Shown piece by piece: positions 49,318 through 62,556 of a DNA stretch of 64,000 nucleotides. Made by a program: the position numbers and the translations under genes. A model generated the notes under the pieces. It saw nothing but the letters and a program-made list of their open reading frames with translations, was not told the DNA's origin and made no database searches. The stretch is taken from the NCBI RefSeq assembly GCF_000189635.1, contig NW_002476555.1, positions 124,001 through 188,000 on the forward strand, read 5' to 3'. Positions within the stretch are counted from its first letter, which is position 1, and every line of letters starts with the position of its first letter. Origin of the DNA: Tetrahymena thermophila SB210. Taxonomy: Eukaryota; Ciliophora; Oligohymenophorea; Hymenostomatida; Tetrahymenidae.

Positions 49318-52317
49318 ATGATAGCTGACATTTACTATCAACAAGAATAGGCAGTTGCTATGGCATTGAGACTTGAAAAAAAATATAGGCGAGAGTCTCT
49401 TTATGATACTAAAAATAGCAAAAATGATATTAATTTAGCTGAATTAGATCATAGTTTAGGGATGGATGGCCTAAAGAAAATCAACTAATAATATTATTCA
49501 GTTAAGAATTTAAATAAGAGCCAAGAAAAATAAGTTCCAAAAATGAATTAAGTTGATATGCTTTTTGATAATGTCAAAAAGACCAACCAATAAAATGGAT
49601 TCTTTTATTATAAAGAAACATAAAAACTCTAAAAAATAATTTCTAGCGGCTAGTTACCATACAGCGGAGGTAGTAGCTAGAAGAAAATTAAGTCTAAACA
49701 AGGATCTTAAAATCAACTATCTAGAAACAATATTAGCAGCAATCAGATTTAACAAGAAGCATTTTAATAAGAAGATAACTACTCTAACAGCTAAACTCAT
49801 TTATATGCCTCTCTTGAAAAACAACTTAATAAAGCTGCATCTAAGTTCAGCGAAAATGGTGAAATGACATTTGCACAACTAGGAGGATTTCTGAATCATA
49901 TCCATGTTCTTCAGCACATCAAGTACGACGAAACATCAAAACTTTCAAATGAAGAAGAAATCATAAACTCTTAACAATTAGATAACTCATTTAGCAGTGA
50001 AATGTAAATAAATCATTTAAATAAACTTAAATATTTAATAAGAATTTGCTCAAATATTTAAAGGAAACTCCATGAATTATTTTGGGAGATATTATGCTAC
50101 AATCAAAACAATGAAAGTGATTACATCCAAAAAATAAACTCTGAACTGTTATCTAGTGTGACATATTTCCTCTTGAACAAGGAAAAATAGGAATCCTCTC
50201 CTCTTTCTCTAAAAGACAACATTCTTATTTTGCTTTAGAGTTTCAAGCCTTCCAGTTTGTAATAAATTTAAATATAATTTATTTATTTATTTATTTTATT
50301 ATTAAAAATTATTGGTTTTTTCAAAAAAATAAAATATTTATTTATTTATTATTTGCACTTAATTCCAATCAAATGAATCTGTTTTAACAAGTTTAACGAA
50401 TTTAATTGAAAATTCAGTTTTTTTTGTTTAATTAGATTTGAATTAATAATTAATTAATAAATTAAAATAATTTAAAGAGAGTAGAGCTAGGATGGTAAGT
50501 GTTAATAATTTCCTGAATCTATTTTGGATGATTTTATCTTATCATGGGAAAGAGTTGTCTCAGCTTAGAGGCTTGATTAAATAGTGAAAGATTTAACGAA
50601 AGGTATGAAAGTAAAAAGAAGAAAAGTTTCTTTTTCAAACAGTAAAGGGTCTAATTTGGTTATTGCTTAAGGGGATAGTTAAAGTGTAAATAGTGGTTCT
50701 AACTAAAATATAATGTTCAGCAATAATAATGCAGCAGATAATTCTTTTAGTTCGTGTAATAGACCTAGAGTAAGGTCTTAATCGTCTTCACATTCTTCTG
50801 TTTATAAAAATATGAAAAAGAAAGAAAATCCTTAAGATGTTGAGTAGGATATTTCGAACTTAATTAATAGAATAAAAAGACACTCAGAGCAGATTGGAGA
50901 AAACTATGCTAATGGCAATAACAATATGAATAATTAGACTGCAATCACTGTATTTTAAGGTAGAGAGAGAAGGTTCACTGCATCCAGCGATATAAGGGAT
51001 AACCAATCTGATAACTTTTTAGGGTACTAAACAGGTAAATTTAATTGTTATGACGATGCTGCTACGATTCACTCTCTTCCTACTTACCTATCTAAAAACA
51101 ATAATACTTAATCTTCTCAAAATATAAATAACCATTCATATAATTAATGCAAAAATACCAACTCGAGTTAGAAATAGCCATATTATTAACAATATGAACC
51201 ATAAGGAGTGATTTAAGGAATGCATATTACTGAAGTCAGCAAAGATCAATACGAATAAATACAATCTAGCAACCCTGATTATTAGATTGAAAAAGAAGTC
51301 ACTTTTGGGGAATAAAATAAATTCTCTTCTCCTCATGATATTTTAAGAAGAAAGACTAAGTAGATAAATTCATAGATGAATAATTTGGTTACTCCAAAGA
51401 AAAAATCTAACTAAAAGTCTTAAATTTATGAATCAGAAGGAAGAACTAGCATTTCTCCTTAAAAGTCTAAAGAAGAAATGAGAGTGATGAACTTAATGAA
51501 GTAGCATGAAGAATGGAAACAAGAGATTATTAAGAAGTGGATTCTAGATAAAGAGGATAAAGAGTATGAAAAATAGAAAGACGAATGCACCTTCTAGCCA
51601 AATTTAGGTAGCAGCAAAAAATTTAATGACAACTTGTTGAAAAATACCAAAAATAATGTCGATGTTGTATCAAGATTATACGATTACTCAACACCTAAGA
51701 AAAGAGAAGTTATCCAGTACTAAAGTTTAATTGAAAAGTAATGCTAAGAACTAGGAGAGTGCACATTTAAGCCACAAACAAACAGCAAATAAAAGCAATA
51801 CTAGCACATTTAGTCAAAGATTTCTCATTCTCCTATTTCAGAATCATCTTCCTCTCAGCCATCTGCTCATAAAAATAAATATTCTTCTAATTAAAAGAAT
51901 AAAGACGATATTATCTCAGACAAAAGCAAAGATGAAAACAATTTACCTGTTAAAGGATTTGATTAAGCAGTGAAAAGAATGAAGTAAGGATTTGAAAAAA
52001 CTTAAGAAGCAAAAGCCCGTAGAGAAAAAATTAGAACAGGCACTCTATATTAGTCTAACAAAAATAAGTAATTTAAACCTCCATCTATGTTAGAAAGATA
52101 AAAGCCAAAGCATTCTCCATTTTATTACGCAACTATAACTCTAACAAATGGAAAGCATGGAAAAATCTCTTTAAGTGAAGACGACGACCCTATTCAAGTA
52201 GCTTTGAATTTTTCAAAAGCTTTCTAACTTAACAAAGACATGACCGAAAAATTAAAAACAAATCTAATTGAGCAATACAAAAACCATATGCTTAAATTAG
52301 TAGCTAGTTAAATTTGA
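49318..52317 (+). CDS. Long disordered protein with conserved-looking C-terminal domain
   Basis: Two exons, 49318-50258 and 50478-52317, total 2781 bases and encode 926 residues. The acceptor could instead lie nine bases further downstream; phase is the same. Residues 1-200 are Gln/Asn/Ser-rich, residues 200-310 helical (FLNHIHVLQHIKYDETSKL, KLHELFWEILCYN), and most of 330-850 disordered and basic. Two short motifs of the same type occur, ECTFQPN and ECTFKPQTNSK, each after a charged helix; this C-T-F-x-P pattern is familiar from large ciliate and flagellar proteins. The last 70 residues (FYYATITLTNGKHGKISLSE then DPIQVALNFSKAFQLNKDM and a helix ending HMLKLVASQ) form a compact strand-strand-helix unit seen at the ends of several ciliary-type proteins. 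A cytoskeletal or basal-body role is a guess; the family is not recognised. Confidence 0.8.
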
Positions 52318-53038
52318 CTTAAATAAAAACCTTCTTTTGTATAAAAAATATTTTAGATTCAACTTTAAATTAACCTTTTAACTTATTAATTTTATCTAAA
52401 TACATACAATTTTATTTGTAAATAAGCAAGCATCTATAGAAATGTATATCAATTTGTATTTCAAATAGCTCATTCTAACTAACTATCTATCTATCACCTA
52501 TCCTAATCTCTCTAATAAATTAAAATTTTTGAAAAATTAAATAGTTATTAAACTATTTGATAGTAATTACAAAGAACATTTATAAAAATATGAATTTATT
52601 TATATTTATTTGTAAACTAATAAAAAAATAATTGTATTTTTCTTAAAAATTAGTTTCAATTAACATTTTAATTTTTTATTATTTTTGTTGAATGTTTATT
52701 TTAATTTTATTTAGTTTTTTTAAGAATTTAAAAATTGTCTTGAATAAAAATTATTATAAATGTTTTTATTTTTGTATATTTTAAGTCTATTGATTGAATT
52801 ATTTAATAAACAAATTTAATGTTTATTTTGAAATAAAAATAGAGTAATTTTTTTATTATTTTAAAATAAAAATGAAAAGAAAATAAAAAAATTAATTTAA
52901 ATTTATTGCTTTAAAACATTTAAATTTTATTTAATTATTATAAATCAAATCTATAAAATCAATTGTTTTTTGATAACAAAATAAATTTTTTGACATAAAC
53001 TTAGAAATAAATTTATTACTTTTATTTATTTAACTTGA
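52318..53038. other. Spacer between convergent genes
   Basis: AT-rich spacer between two gene ends; nothing recognised. Confidence 0.5.
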
Positions 53039-54919
53039 TCAGTTTTATGAAGATTAGGTGTATTTTTGTGCATACATTTTTTGCATGTTATTGCTAAAGT
53101 TAACGAGTTTCTTTAAATCTGCCTTTCCAGAGTGACTGCTTGATGATGCAAGTTATTTAAAGAGAGATTAAGCTCCTGATGAGAAAATCCCTTGTCCCAA
53201 CTTTTGATAGTTGGAGCTATTGCAGTGCTATTTGCAGTTTTAAAGCTCGTCAATACAGTTCTTAACATTCATGCTTTTAGAATACCTGCTGCTTAGTAAG
53301 GTATTTAAAACTTTCTAAATATTGTCGTTTGCCTATTCGAAATTTCCTTATTCTGCTGAGTTTTGTCCTTCTTAAATGGCTTGAGCACTTAATACTCTAT
53401 AGTAGTTTTCTACGACTTCTCCATCTTCTTCCTATTCAACTCCTTCTACCATACTTCTAGTGTCAATTAATTATAATTAAAATGTCTTTTATTTATTTGC
53501 TTCTTCTTTTGAGCTGACTGATTAGGCAGTCAATTCAGCAGTAATAAAATTGAAAATAGAATTTTCATCTGTAATGGTGCTTTCTGTTTGCTCATCAAAT
53601 GCATCTGCTTCCATTTCAAAAACGAAATCTTTGCTAACACCTGAAAGGATATTGATTAAGTTAATTTCATATTATGTTTCACTTACCTTAGTCCAATTGT
53701 CTCCAAAAACTTTAGAGATTCTAAAATTTTTAAACTATTCAGGAGGAGTGAATTTCACTCCAACTTTGATATTCTAAGCCACAGTAGAGATCATACCTGC
53801 GAAAATGTTAATAAAAGCTGTGTCTAAGTAATTCACATCTTGCATGAAATTGAAGGTGCCATTCCTGAGATCACTGAGAGTTCGAAGAAGTTTGGGATCG
53901 TGGTCTTCACCGAATCCTATAGTCTCGATGTTGAATGCATCTTTAATTTAATATTTGTCAATATAAGCTTTAACTCTCGTATAAGCTTTTGTGTCTTATC
54001 CATCAGACAGCAATAAAATACTAGTGACGTTATTCTTGAATTTTCTGTTTTAAATAGCTTTCAAAGCATGGTTTATACCTTCACTAATATTTGTTCCGCC
54101 TCCTGCATAAATTTATTAAATTAAATTTAATAGAGTTTACTTATTCTCATCAGTAACTCTTGTAAAGGTTAAGGGTCTATCTCCTGATTCATTAAAGCAG
54201 ACAATACAAATTCTATCCATACTAGACATCAAATTGATTATCTTTACTAGAGTTTCTTTGACTAATTATATTTTTTCACCCTCCATAGATCCGGACTTGT
54301 CGATGACAACTACTAAGTCAACTGTTTATCTCCCTAATGTTTAGAGATGCTAATGGTGCTTTAGTAGTTTCTCATAATCAAGATCGCAAGTTCTAACAGT
54401 AATCATTCCTGGCATCAAAAATTTTTCATTATTCTTGACTAAAATCTTCTTGTGTCTACAGCGAACATCTAATTCGAGATTATCAGATAGCTTATATTAG
54501 AATTCTTCAATGCCCATTTTTGATTCTAAACCTGATTCTGTTAACTCATCATCATCATAGTTTTCTTAGATCTCATATAAATCAAAGTCTGAATCTCTTC
54601 TTCTCGAAAATTAAACAGGCGCAGACAAAGGTGCAGGATTGGAAGACTATTATCTCATGAAATACTGCATCAATAATTGCATTTATTGAGGACTTACTAT
54701 AGACTAAGTAGCTAATTATAAGATTTCTTATTCAGTATATTAATCCAATAATGATTATGCTTATGGAGCCTACTGCTATGGTTGCTATTGTTAGCCTTAA
54801 TCACTTTGAGATTAATCTTACTATACTTAGTCTTGTGGCTATTCTACCTGTTGTTAATCTAAACCTTCTTAAGGAATATGCTATTGCTTTTATTCCTCCA
54901 TTTAATCTTCTTATTCCAT
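53039..54919 (-). CDS. von Willebrand factor A-domain protein
   Basis: A single exon of 626 residues; an in-frame TGA lies a few codons upstream of the ATG at 54919. Residues 1-95 are Gln-rich and disordered. The VWA domain starts near residue 200 with VDLVVVIDKSGSMEGEKIQL, whose DxSxS (Asp207, Ser209, Ser211) is the metal-ion-dependent adhesion site. It is completed by a Thr in YAGGGTNISEGI and an Asp in ILLLSDGQDTK, so the metal site looks intact. IDAFNIETIGFGEDHDPKLL followed by GTFNFMQD closes the domain, as in plant and ciliate cytosolic VWA proteins related to inter-alpha-trypsin-type VWA. A beta-rich region follows (GVKFTPPEQFKNFRISKVFG), then a helical C-terminus. There is no signal peptide, so an intracellular protein is likely; ligand unknown. 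Confidence 0.9.
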
Positions 54920-55914
54920 TCTCTTATTATTTTTTGCCTAATAATTTCAAAACTTAATAATAAATATTATCTAAAAGCTGATTTTAAAAAATCCTCAAAC
55001 CCTTTTTAGTGAACTATTTAGTTATTAGAATATAAATAATTTATTATAAAATATCAAAAGATCTCATCAAAATTAATTAATTAATTATTAGATAGGTTAT
55101 TTATTACTCTTTTTCTCTATTTTTCTAATGATTTCAACAGATTAAGAAATAAAAAATTTTAAAAATACCAATTCATTTCATATCTAAAAATAAATCTAAT
55201 AAATAAATTTTTCAAAATATTATTATTATTGTTTTTAATCCTCTATATTTTGCTCTCTTTTTCAAATAAAAAATATAAATTTTGTGAGAATACTTAAAAC
55301 ATAAAAAATTAACCCCAACCAATGCAAAAAATTTTATTTATTAACGAAATTCGCTTTTTTTAAATACCATAGTCTTGCAATTTGAGTATCCATCTATGGT
55401 TGTTAAAAACTATGTTTATTTTTATAACCAATTTAAGAAAATTATTTAATTAAGCCTATGTTTTTTTTTGAAATTTAATGATTTAATAACGAATATTTTA
55501 GTTTTGTTTAGGTTTTTAATTTGAAAAATACTATACAAAATCTTCCTAAATTTGCAAAATGAGTTCATTAAATAAAAGCAGAATAATTTTACAATAATAT
55601 TTTTTGGAAATTATTTAATTTTGATATTATTTTGTCATAAAATATTTCTATTCAATTTTAGTAAACATACAATAAAATAACTCATAAAAATGTCTTTCAA
55701 ATATTGAAAAAGCATATAAAATGATAAATAATCAAATAAACAGCTAGATAGATAGATGTATTTGTTAATTATTTTGAGCTGTCTTTCTTTATATTTTGGA
55801 TAAAAATATCAAATTTCTAAGGTTTTATTATCAATCAATACTTTGATTATTTAATTAAAAAAAAAGCAATTATCAAAACTTATTTTCAAAGCTCATAAAT
55901 ATTTAATTTTTAAA
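54920..55914. other. Divergent intergenic region
   Basis: 1 kb between the starts of the VWA gene (-) and the first surface-protein gene (+), so both promoters lie here. AT-rich, with no defined motif. Confidence 0.5.
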
Positions 55915-56601
55915 ATGATATTTTATTATCTTTTAAGTATCACTCTTTTAATTACTTATTCAAATTGTGCTTGCACTAACCCTGATAAATCATGCACTAC
56001 TGATTGTGTTAGCATAGGTTTCATTGCAGGTACTTTAAAAGACAAAGGTCCTTGTTAGTCTCCTACTGCATGCTTAACAACTGCAGGAGCTTGTGATAGT
56101 ACAAACAAAGCATTTTTGTAAGCATGTATAATAGTTGGATATTAAAATAATGCAGGAACATGCATTTAACCTTCTTATGCTTTATGCTCTAGCCCTGGAA
56201 ATACTTTATGTTAAACTTCTACATTAAGTTTATGCACTTTACTATTTGGTTTATAATAATCTTCTTAATAATCATGTGGTTCTACTACTGATTCTTTATG
56301 TTTAGCTTCTTCTTAAGGTTGTGGTAGTTCATTATATCCTTGTGTAGTAAATAATGGCCTTATATAAAATGTCACTATTAGCTAAGCATGTGCTCCTCCA
56401 ACTAATTGCACTGCTGAAGATTTAGGACTTTGTGGAGGTACTTACACCTATTGTTTATCAAAAGGATATATTGCTGATTCTAAAACTAATTTAGATTGTA
56501 TTTGTGAAGGCAACGATAATTTAATACAATGTACTCCTAAAGCTAACACTAGCCCTATTATAACTGCTTTTTTTGTCCTTTTATCAATACTCACTTTCTG
56601 A
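55915..56601 (+). CDS. Cys-rich GPI-anchored surface protein (i-antigen-like), copy 1
   Basis: A single exon of 228 residues. A signal peptide (MIFYYLLSITLLITYSNCA) is followed by a Ser/Thr/Cys-rich ectodomain with about 26 cysteines. Cys pairs recur at regular distance: CTTDCVSIGFIAG, CQSPTACLTTAGAC, CAPPTNCTAEDLGLCGG and YTYCLSKGY. The C-terminus is a short hydrophobic tail (PIITAFFVLLSILTF) preceded by small residues (ANTS), the arrangement that directs GPI anchoring. This matches the plan of Tetrahymena immobilization (Ser) antigens and related variable surface proteins. It is the longest and most diverged of the three copies here, and the acidic CICEGNDN replaces the CDTSKNT of the other two. 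Surface location is inferred from signal and anchor. Confidence 0.82.
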
Positions 56602-59124
56602 TATACTCATATTGACTTTATAACTTATACTCACTCACTCAATACTTTTAACCTTATTTTATAACTGTTTTAAACACAAAAAATATAAAATTTACTTTCA
56701 ATATAAAAGTAATTTGTTTTGTAAAATGTAAAATATGTAAGTACCTTGCTAATTTCCCCTAAATTCAACTAACATTTGATCATATTTTATTTAATATATT
56801 TATATGATTGATTTATTATATCTATTTCAATATTTTTCTTTATTTTAGTAGTTTTTTAAACAAAAATAATTTGAAATTTTTAACTAAAATACTATCTTTA
56901 TTTTTCAGTGTCTAAGAAAAAATAATATGATTTTATTTGAAGTATTTGTAAAGTTAAATTATAATCAATCATTTTGTCAAAAGCTTTTAATAATTTTATG
57001 AAAATGTTTAATTTTAAGCTTATTTACTACAAGTAATCAAACACAAATTTTAAGAAAAATTCGCTTATAAGTAGTCCATTAAAATATTTTTTGAGTAAAT
57101 TAATAAAATTTGACTTTATTAATTGCTTGTGAATATATTAACAAGTAATTTTTAAAAATTTATCACAAAGAAAATTTGTTAGAATTAAAAATTATTGCTT
57201 TCTTCGCTAAGTTCAATATAAAATAGCTGAATATTAACAAAATTTATTCTTATTATTAATAAACAAATATTTTGGTATATGAATTTATAGTATTTAAGAT
57301 TTTTAAATGAATATCTAAGAATTTTAAAAATTCATAGGTGGTCAGTCATTTTTATTATTTTTTATTTGTTCTGTTATTTTAATAATTAGGGTTTTAAAAA
57401 ATTCTATTTAATAAAATAAAAATTTATTTACTACTAACTATGTAAAATTTTGCAAATAGAAATTTAAGTAACACAATTTTTTTTGTTACTTTTTTTATTT
57501 GTTATTTTACTTTTTTTAATAGACTGTAATGTAAAGAATATTTTTCAATATATTTTTTACCATTAAATATCAATTTTTATTTTATTTATAAGTAAAGTAT
57601 TTTTTATTTACTTTAATATTTTGCAGAAAAATATAAATAAATTATGAAATTATTTTATGTGATGTAAAAATATCACTCATAGAAAAAGAAATATATTTAT
57701 TTATAAGGCAAATGATAATATAGAGAGTTATTAAAAATGCAATATTGAATAAAAATATTGAAATTAATTTTTCATCAAATTCATTAAATAAAAATTAAAA
57801 CAGAAATTATAGCTATGATAAAGTATTCAATCAATAAACTTTCCATTTTAAATGTAGTAAATTAAGAGATGATTTGTTTAATTTAAATTAGCTAAAATAT
57901 AAAATTTCTTTTAAATTTAGTTTTTTTAGTTAAAATAATCTATCTGCTTATTTGATTAAGAAAATTTTTGCCTGATAAGAGAGGTTAAATTTCTTTTATT
58001 TTAAGAGAGCTTTTATCATAAAAGAAGTATAAAATTTTGATTGTTCCAATATTTTTAATTCTAGCAATAGGCTTCTTTCTTTCGATTTCTTTTCGACTTG
58101 TTAAAAGTTAGGGTTAAATTTGAACTTCATTTTTTTTATTAATTTTATAAAAATAGTAAGCATAAATAAATTAATTTTGTTTGATCAAAACAATTCTTAT
58201 CACTTCTTAGTAATAAAAAATTGTAACAAAATAAAGCAATTATTTTAGAATTGCCAATGTTACAGAAAAATGCATAAAATTAATGATAGAAAATAGTTGA
58301 ATTGGCAGTTGTATTCTATCTACTGTTAAGCTCATAAAAATGATAAATAATTTTGGTCATATTTAGAAAAAAATTTAGAATAAATTTGATTAGGTTTTTA
58401 TTTGTTTGATCAGATAGTATATTTAATAAAAAAGATATCTTATCAAGTTACTCACTTTAGAATTAATCAAATTTATTATTTCATAAATATTAAAAATTAA
58501 TTATCTATCCTCTCTAAGAAATGTTAGAAATTACATTTATACAAGAAAAAATTTGATTGAATGCTTTGTTATTTATTTGTTTTTTGATCGCTTTATTATT
58601 TATTACGAAAGAACTCAATAATTTTATCTTATTTTTAGTAAAATTTTATTTTATTGAGTTATAAAGTAGAAAAAATGTGAAACAAATGCAAAATGAATAA
58701 TTCGATTTAACAAAATAATTGCTGAATATTTTTTAAATTAGTAAAATTATTTATTTATAAAACAAACATTTTATTTTAGCTTTTTTAGGATTGTTTGAAA
58801 TAAATTTAGCTTGAGATATAAAAGAATTATAACTTGAGGCCAGGGCAACAAAAGGTAGGTAGGTAAGTAATAATTAGGATATTCAATCAATATTTAATCA
58901 GAGATTATTTGGATTAACTATTTTAGGTTTAATATATATCCAATAATATGTCATTTATAAAACCCAATTAATTTTGTTTAAAATTAAATTTGGAAATTTT
59001 CTATACAAAATTAATATTTTAGCTTATGTCAGCTTCTTTAAATAATAAAAATCAACAATTAAATTAATTTATAATTTTTAATTGCAAATCTTATTTTAAA
59101 AACAGTAAAAAAAATTAATTTTAA
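56602..59124. other. Long spacer between surface-protein copies 1 and 2
   Basis: 2.5 kb of AT-rich DNA with no recognisable gene, RNA or remnant of a fourth paralogue. A slightly GC-richer patch near 57950-58120 reads as nothing definite on either strand. The GGTAGGTAGGTAAGT run near 58855 is a short simple repeat. Confidence 0.5.
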
Positions 59125-59694
59125 ATGAAATTATCAGTCCTTCTCCTTGTTTCTCTTTTAGTCTCAGCAGTTGTTTGTGACGATTGCAACCCTACTCTTC
59201 AGCCATGCTCTGCACAATGTATTACTAATGGTTTTGTCAAGGATGCTAATAATAATTGTGCTGCTCCTACTGATTGCACTACTGGTAAATAATGCGATGG
59301 TGACCAAAAAAAATTAGCTTGTCTTGCTGTTGGTTACTAAAATAATGATGGCGTTTGTGTTGCTCCCACTAATACCTAATGTTTATCTGCTTCATTTATG
59401 CTTTGCGGTATTCCTTAAAGTATCTGCATTACTGTTAATGGATTCACACCTGTTAAAGATGCTTCAAACTGTGCTGAACCTTAGGACTGCTAAGCTCAAA
59501 ACGCTGGACTCTGTGGAACAGGTAGAACTTACTGCACTGGCTTAGGTTTCACTAAGAAGTCTGATTCCAATGACTGTACCTGCGACACAAGTAAGAATAC
59601 TCTCGCAAATAACACATGCAAAGCTAAATCTTCTGGCTCTTTATTATTTGCTGCCAGCACTATCTTCATGATTCTTGCTGCTTTACTTTTCTGA
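59125..59694 (+). CDS. Cys-rich GPI-anchored surface protein (i-antigen-like), copy 2
   Basis: A single exon of 189 residues: signal peptide MKLSVLLLVSLLVSAVVC, then a Cys-rich ectodomain with about 22 cysteines, then a GPI-type tail (SSGSLLFAASTIFMILAALL). Repeated blocks NNCAAPTDCTTGKQC, VCVAPTNTQC, NCAEPQDCQAQNAGLCG and GRTYCTGLGF show an internal module of about 35-40 residues built on C-x-(A/E)-P-x-(D/N)-C. Codon use is noticeably GC-richer than in copies 1 and 3, as expected of a highly expressed gene. Copy 3 shares NDC(T/I)CDTSKNT and most block boundaries, so the two are close paralogues. Surface coat function is inferred. Confidence 0.88.
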
Positions 59695-61623
59695 AAAATT
59701 TAAATAATTATACTGTTTGCATTAAAATTATGTTTATAGTTTTTTGTTTTGTATTTTTTAGGAAAACAATTTAAATTTTATTAACAAACTTTTTTCATCT
59801 TTTTACCATTGAAAAATTAATTTAAGTAAGTAAGCCAGCCAGCCAGGCAGACAGTCAGTCAGTGAGATTGTCAATTTAATGTTGAAATATCTATCAAAAA
59901 GTGCTTGAATTTCTAAAAATATGAAAATATTTATATCTATTTGTCAACTTTTCAAAGTCATATTATTAATAATCTAAAATTCTAAAGCTTTTAAATTATT
60001 TAACTTTAAGACCATTTAATTCATTTTTCAAAAAAATTAGAACAAAATTCATGTAATTAATTTATCACTAACAACTGCAATTGCGATTTAAAAAAGGTAA
60101 ATTTTTTTATTATTATTAATTTTTTTAATGAATTAAGAAATAGATTTTAACATATTGATTTATTTATTACAATTTTTTTGATAAATAAATAAATTAATTA
60201 TTTTAACTTTAATAATATTTAATGTAATTAACAATTTGCAAGATAAATAAATATATTTATTTTTGATAAAATCAAAAAATTTTTAATTTCAATTAAAAAG
60301 TTTTCTTATCAATTTCTTATGCATAAAAAATAGATAGAATGAATATAATAAAATTCTTTTGCGCTAAAAAACTTAAACAGAGAAAACAAACTCAACTAAT
60401 AATATATGAAATACTTATTATTCATGAAGTTTATATATTGAATAATAAAGTTTTGATTTTTAATTTATTATTTTTGAAGGATAAATATAAAAAATAGATT
60501 TTTTTTTTCTTCTCTGAATTATTTTAAATAAATGCTTTTATAAGTTTGTTTTTTGAATATTTATAAAGAATAAATAAGTAAAATTCAAAAATTTTAATTT
60601 TTTTAGAGTACCTTTTAGAGTGTATACTATAAAACTAACACACATCAAAGTCATATAAAAGAAATTAATAGTAATGTAATTTTAGATTTTTATTTTTCAA
60701 AATTAATCGAATTTCTTTTACATAAGATAAAGAGCTGTTTTAAAATGTCTATTTAAGCTTCTTATTTTACCTTCATCATTAAACTCTTATTATTTTAGTT
60801 TTACAAAATGATATTTTTGTAAATGATACTTATTTATTAGTGTGTAAAGGTTATGTATCAAAATTATTTTTTTAAAAAAAGCTTATCGATCTATCAATCA
60901 ATAAAAACTCAAAAAATTATTGGTTTATATATTTACTAATTCATAAATGCTAATAATATATATTTATTTTTCAAAAATAAACTAATATATTTTAAATAAA
61001 AAATATAATATTTAATTTATAATCAAAAATTATTATTTAATTTTTAAAATTCACAAAATTCTTTTGCTAAATTTGAAAAATTAATAGAGAAAATTATTTT
61101 TTTTTTGAAAGTTTTCTATCATTCATTAAATTATTAAAATTAAAAAAAAAAATGTAGCCAAAAATTAATAATCAGATGTTTTTGAAGATTATTATAGAGT
61201 CATTTTAAACTAAAAAATAAAATGATTGATTATTTACTTAATTAATAAGAGAAATACATTTTATAATTTAATTATTGAAAATACTATTCAATCTAAATTT
61301 ATCCTTTTTTTTGATAAAAAATAGATAGATATTAAAATCACAGATTAGGTATTGATAAGAGATAATCTACCAACTAATATCAAACAAACAACCTTATAAG
61401 AAATTTAATAGATCTATTTCAATACAATATGCAGTAAAAGAAAATTTTTATTTAAATAAAACTAAGTCCTTTTATAAATTAAATTAATTACTTACTACAT
61501 TTGTATTAAAAATAAAATTATACCATCAAATAATTTATAATAAATTTTATATTAATTAATTATTTGTTTATTACTAAACATATTAAATTAGCTAGCGATC
61601 TTATAAACTTTTTTGAGACTTAA
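59695..61623. other. Spacer between surface-protein copies 2 and 3
   Basis: 1.9 kb, AT-rich. A short tract of AGCCAGCCAGCCAGGCAGAC type followed by AGTCAGTCAGTGAG (59832-59863) is a degenerate GC-containing tetranucleotide repeat downstream of copy 2. Nothing else is recognised. Confidence 0.5.
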
Positions 61624-62190
61624 ATGAATTATTCTACTTTTATAATCATTTCTCTTTTGGCTATTTCAGCATAATGCCAATGCAATCTAAAAGATATACC
61701 ATGTTCTTCTGATTGTATTAAAATTGGTTTTATTAAAAGTGATGTAAATTAATCATGCGCAGCTCCTACCGACTGTATATAAGGTAGCAAATGTGGTAAT
61801 GACTAATTATCAGCTTGTACTCTCATCGGTTATTAAAGTGTTTAAAGCGTATGTGTAGCTCCTACTGATCAATAATGTTTAAATCCTGCTAATTAGCTAT
61901 GTTCAAACAGTTTAAGTGTTTGTATTACCAAAAATGGATTCTCTGCTCCTCTCAATGCTAATACTTGTGTTACTCCAGATAATTGCTAAACTGCAAACAC
62001 CGGCCTTTGTGGAGCAGGAAAAACTTACTGTTTAAACTAAGGTTTTTCTAAAAGTACTACCTCTAATGATTGTATATGTGATACTTCTAAAAATACAGTT
62101 TAAAATACTTAATGCATACCTATCTCAAAAAGCACAAAGCCTATCCTAACTATTTCTATTATTTTGGGTTTAATAACTCTATTTATTTGA
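61624..62190 (+). CDS. Cys-rich GPI-anchored surface protein (i-antigen-like), copy 3
   Basis: A single exon of 188 residues: signal peptide MNYSTFIIISLLAISAQC, ectodomain with about 22 cysteines, hydrophobic tail (PILTISIILGLITLFI) after Lys/Ser/Thr residues. Blocks SCAAPTDCIQGSKCGN, VCVAPTDQQCLN, TCVTPDNCQTANTGLCGAGK and TYCLNQGFSKS align with copy 2 throughout. Its codons are AT-richer than those of copy 2 although the protein order is the same, so the two copies have diverged in expression level or age. Same inferred role: GPI-anchored coat protein on the cell or ciliary surface. Confidence 0.88.
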
Positions 62191-62518
62191 AAAATAAACC
62201 ATTAATTAATTAATAACTAATGTATACATTTCTATTTGATGTATATATACTTATTCAATTCAATTAATTTTATTCTGTAAACCAATTTTTTTGAAGGTAT
62301 CATTATATATAAATAATAATCGGATTTTAAGATATTTAAAATAAAGGAGTTGTTATTTTAAGGTACTTTTTTGGAAATGCCATTGAAGTCAAAAATTTAT
62401 TATTACTGTTATTAGTAATTAAATACAAAAAAAATTTCAGTTTTTACAACAAAATAGATTAATGGTTTTACATTAAAATTTTGTAAATTTTTTTTTAATT
62501 AATAATTTGAACACACAC

Positions 62519-62556
<38 letters not shown>

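Noticed and set aside
54751-54957. Plus-strand ORF
   Set aside because: Antisense to the Gln-rich start of the VWA protein.
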